Positions 63,900-64,000 of a stretch of 64,000 nt of DNA are shown here, piece by piece (position 1 is the first letter of the stretch; every line of letters begins with the position of its first letter). The notes beneath the pieces are model-generated. The model saw nothing but the letters and a program-made list of their open reading frames with translations. It did no database searches and had not been told where the DNA came from. A program made the translations under genes and the position numbers. Origin of the DNA: Sinorhizobium medicae (GTDB lineage: Bacteria > Pseudomonadota > Alphaproteobacteria > Rhizobiales > Rhizobiaceae); contig NZ_VITA01000007.1 of the NCBI RefSeq assembly GCF_007827695.1, forward strand, positions 248,001 to 312,000, read 5' to 3'.

Positions 63900-64000
63900 T
63901 CAACCCTGAAAGCTGTCGGTCCGGCCGGGATCGGATCGGATGAGGTCTATTTCGTAGATCGTCCGCATGACGGTGAGGCGCGCCGTCAAGGTCGTCAGCA
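63900..64000 (-). CDS. C-terminal end of a minus-strand gene, probably ftsX
   Basis: Only the last ~33 codons are inside the window (LTTLTARLTVMRTIYEIDLI, then RSDPGRTDSFQG and TGA at 63900-63902). FtsX proteins often end with a transmembrane helix followed by a similar basic TARLTVLR-type stretch, and ftsEX-YdcF-plsC order is seen in related genomes. Without the rest of the gene this is a guess. Confidence 0.5.
   Translation of the reverse strand, partial: LTTLTARLTVMRTIYEIDLIRSDPGRTDSFQG

Noticed and set aside
1-64000. CRISPR array, insertion sequence or prophage
   Set aside because: No regularly spaced repeats, transposase, terminal inverted repeats of an insertion sequence or phage structural genes were seen on reading both strands.

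Overview
The window looks like a stretch of the main chromosome of an alphaproteobacterium of the order Rhizobiales. It most resembles Sinorhizobium/Ensifer, close to S. meliloti or S. medicae. The reasons are high GC, the ctrA/chpT/sciP cell-cycle genes with GANTC methylation sites, a hutXWV-hutH2 operon of the kind described in S. meliloti, cobalt-chelatase cobST, and housekeeping blocks in a typical rhizobial order. No phage, insertion sequence, CRISPR array or integrase was seen. This assignment comes from protein and gene-order recognition only; no database search was run.

Layout. 1-10 kb: a TrmH-type RNA methylase (cut by the left edge), a coiled-coil membrane protein, an EipA-type envelope protein, then a compact CtrA control region (chpT, an atypical receiver protein, ctrA with a long regulatory upstream region, fliJ, sciP), a LuxR-type regulator, mnmA and a tRNA-Met(CAT). 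10-17 kb: a looser block with a GlxA-type regulator, a cysteine hydrolase, a Tat-exported metallo-beta-lactamase-fold protein, a TetR/RidA divergent pair with two perfect operator palindromes, several small hypothetical genes and short repeats. 17-26 kb: histidine uptake and catabolism genes (hutD, a YjiH-type membrane protein, hutH2, hutV, hutW, hutX, hutF, hutC). 26-33 kb: two paralogous giant genes encoding kinase + LytM-like + class-III PLP enzymes. One is intact and one carries a frameshift. A polar amino-acid binding protein lies between them and an AsnC-type regulator beside them. 33-38 kb: an AraC regulator, an alcohol dehydrogenase, an Lrp-type regulator and an M20 amidohydrolase. 38-64 kb: a conserved housekeeping run: D,D-carboxypeptidase, CobW GTPase, TusA-like protein, L,D-transpeptidase, accA, xerD, aroK-aroB-CorC, bolA, a J-domain protein, cobS-cobT, a phytase-like protein, a queuosine-precursor transporter, rpmB, DMT exporter, gloB, methyltransferase, hisC, tyrC, DUF2125, ChaC-like, plsC, YdcF and the end of a probable ftsX.

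How the genes work together. In the cell-cycle cluster ChpT passes phosphate to CtrA, SciP restrains CtrA, and the ctrA upstream region holds an exact CtrA half-site and three CcrM sites. In the hut region, imported histidine would be deaminated and processed through the HutF branch, but hutU, hutI and hutG are absent here and HutH2 lacks the MIO-forming Ala-Ser-Gly. The two fused kinase/PLP proteins have the domain pair used in animals to phosphorylate and then eliminate phosphate and ammonia from hydroxylysine or ethanolamine, which suggests amino-alcohol catabolism.

The points most worth a second look are: the kinase-LytM-phospholyase pair and its frameshift; HutH2 without the MIO triad; a preQ1-I-like riboswitch that appears to pair with the start codon of the queuosine-precursor transporter; an AsnC regulator whose best start codon is ATC; and the dual palindromic operator of the TetR/RidA pair.
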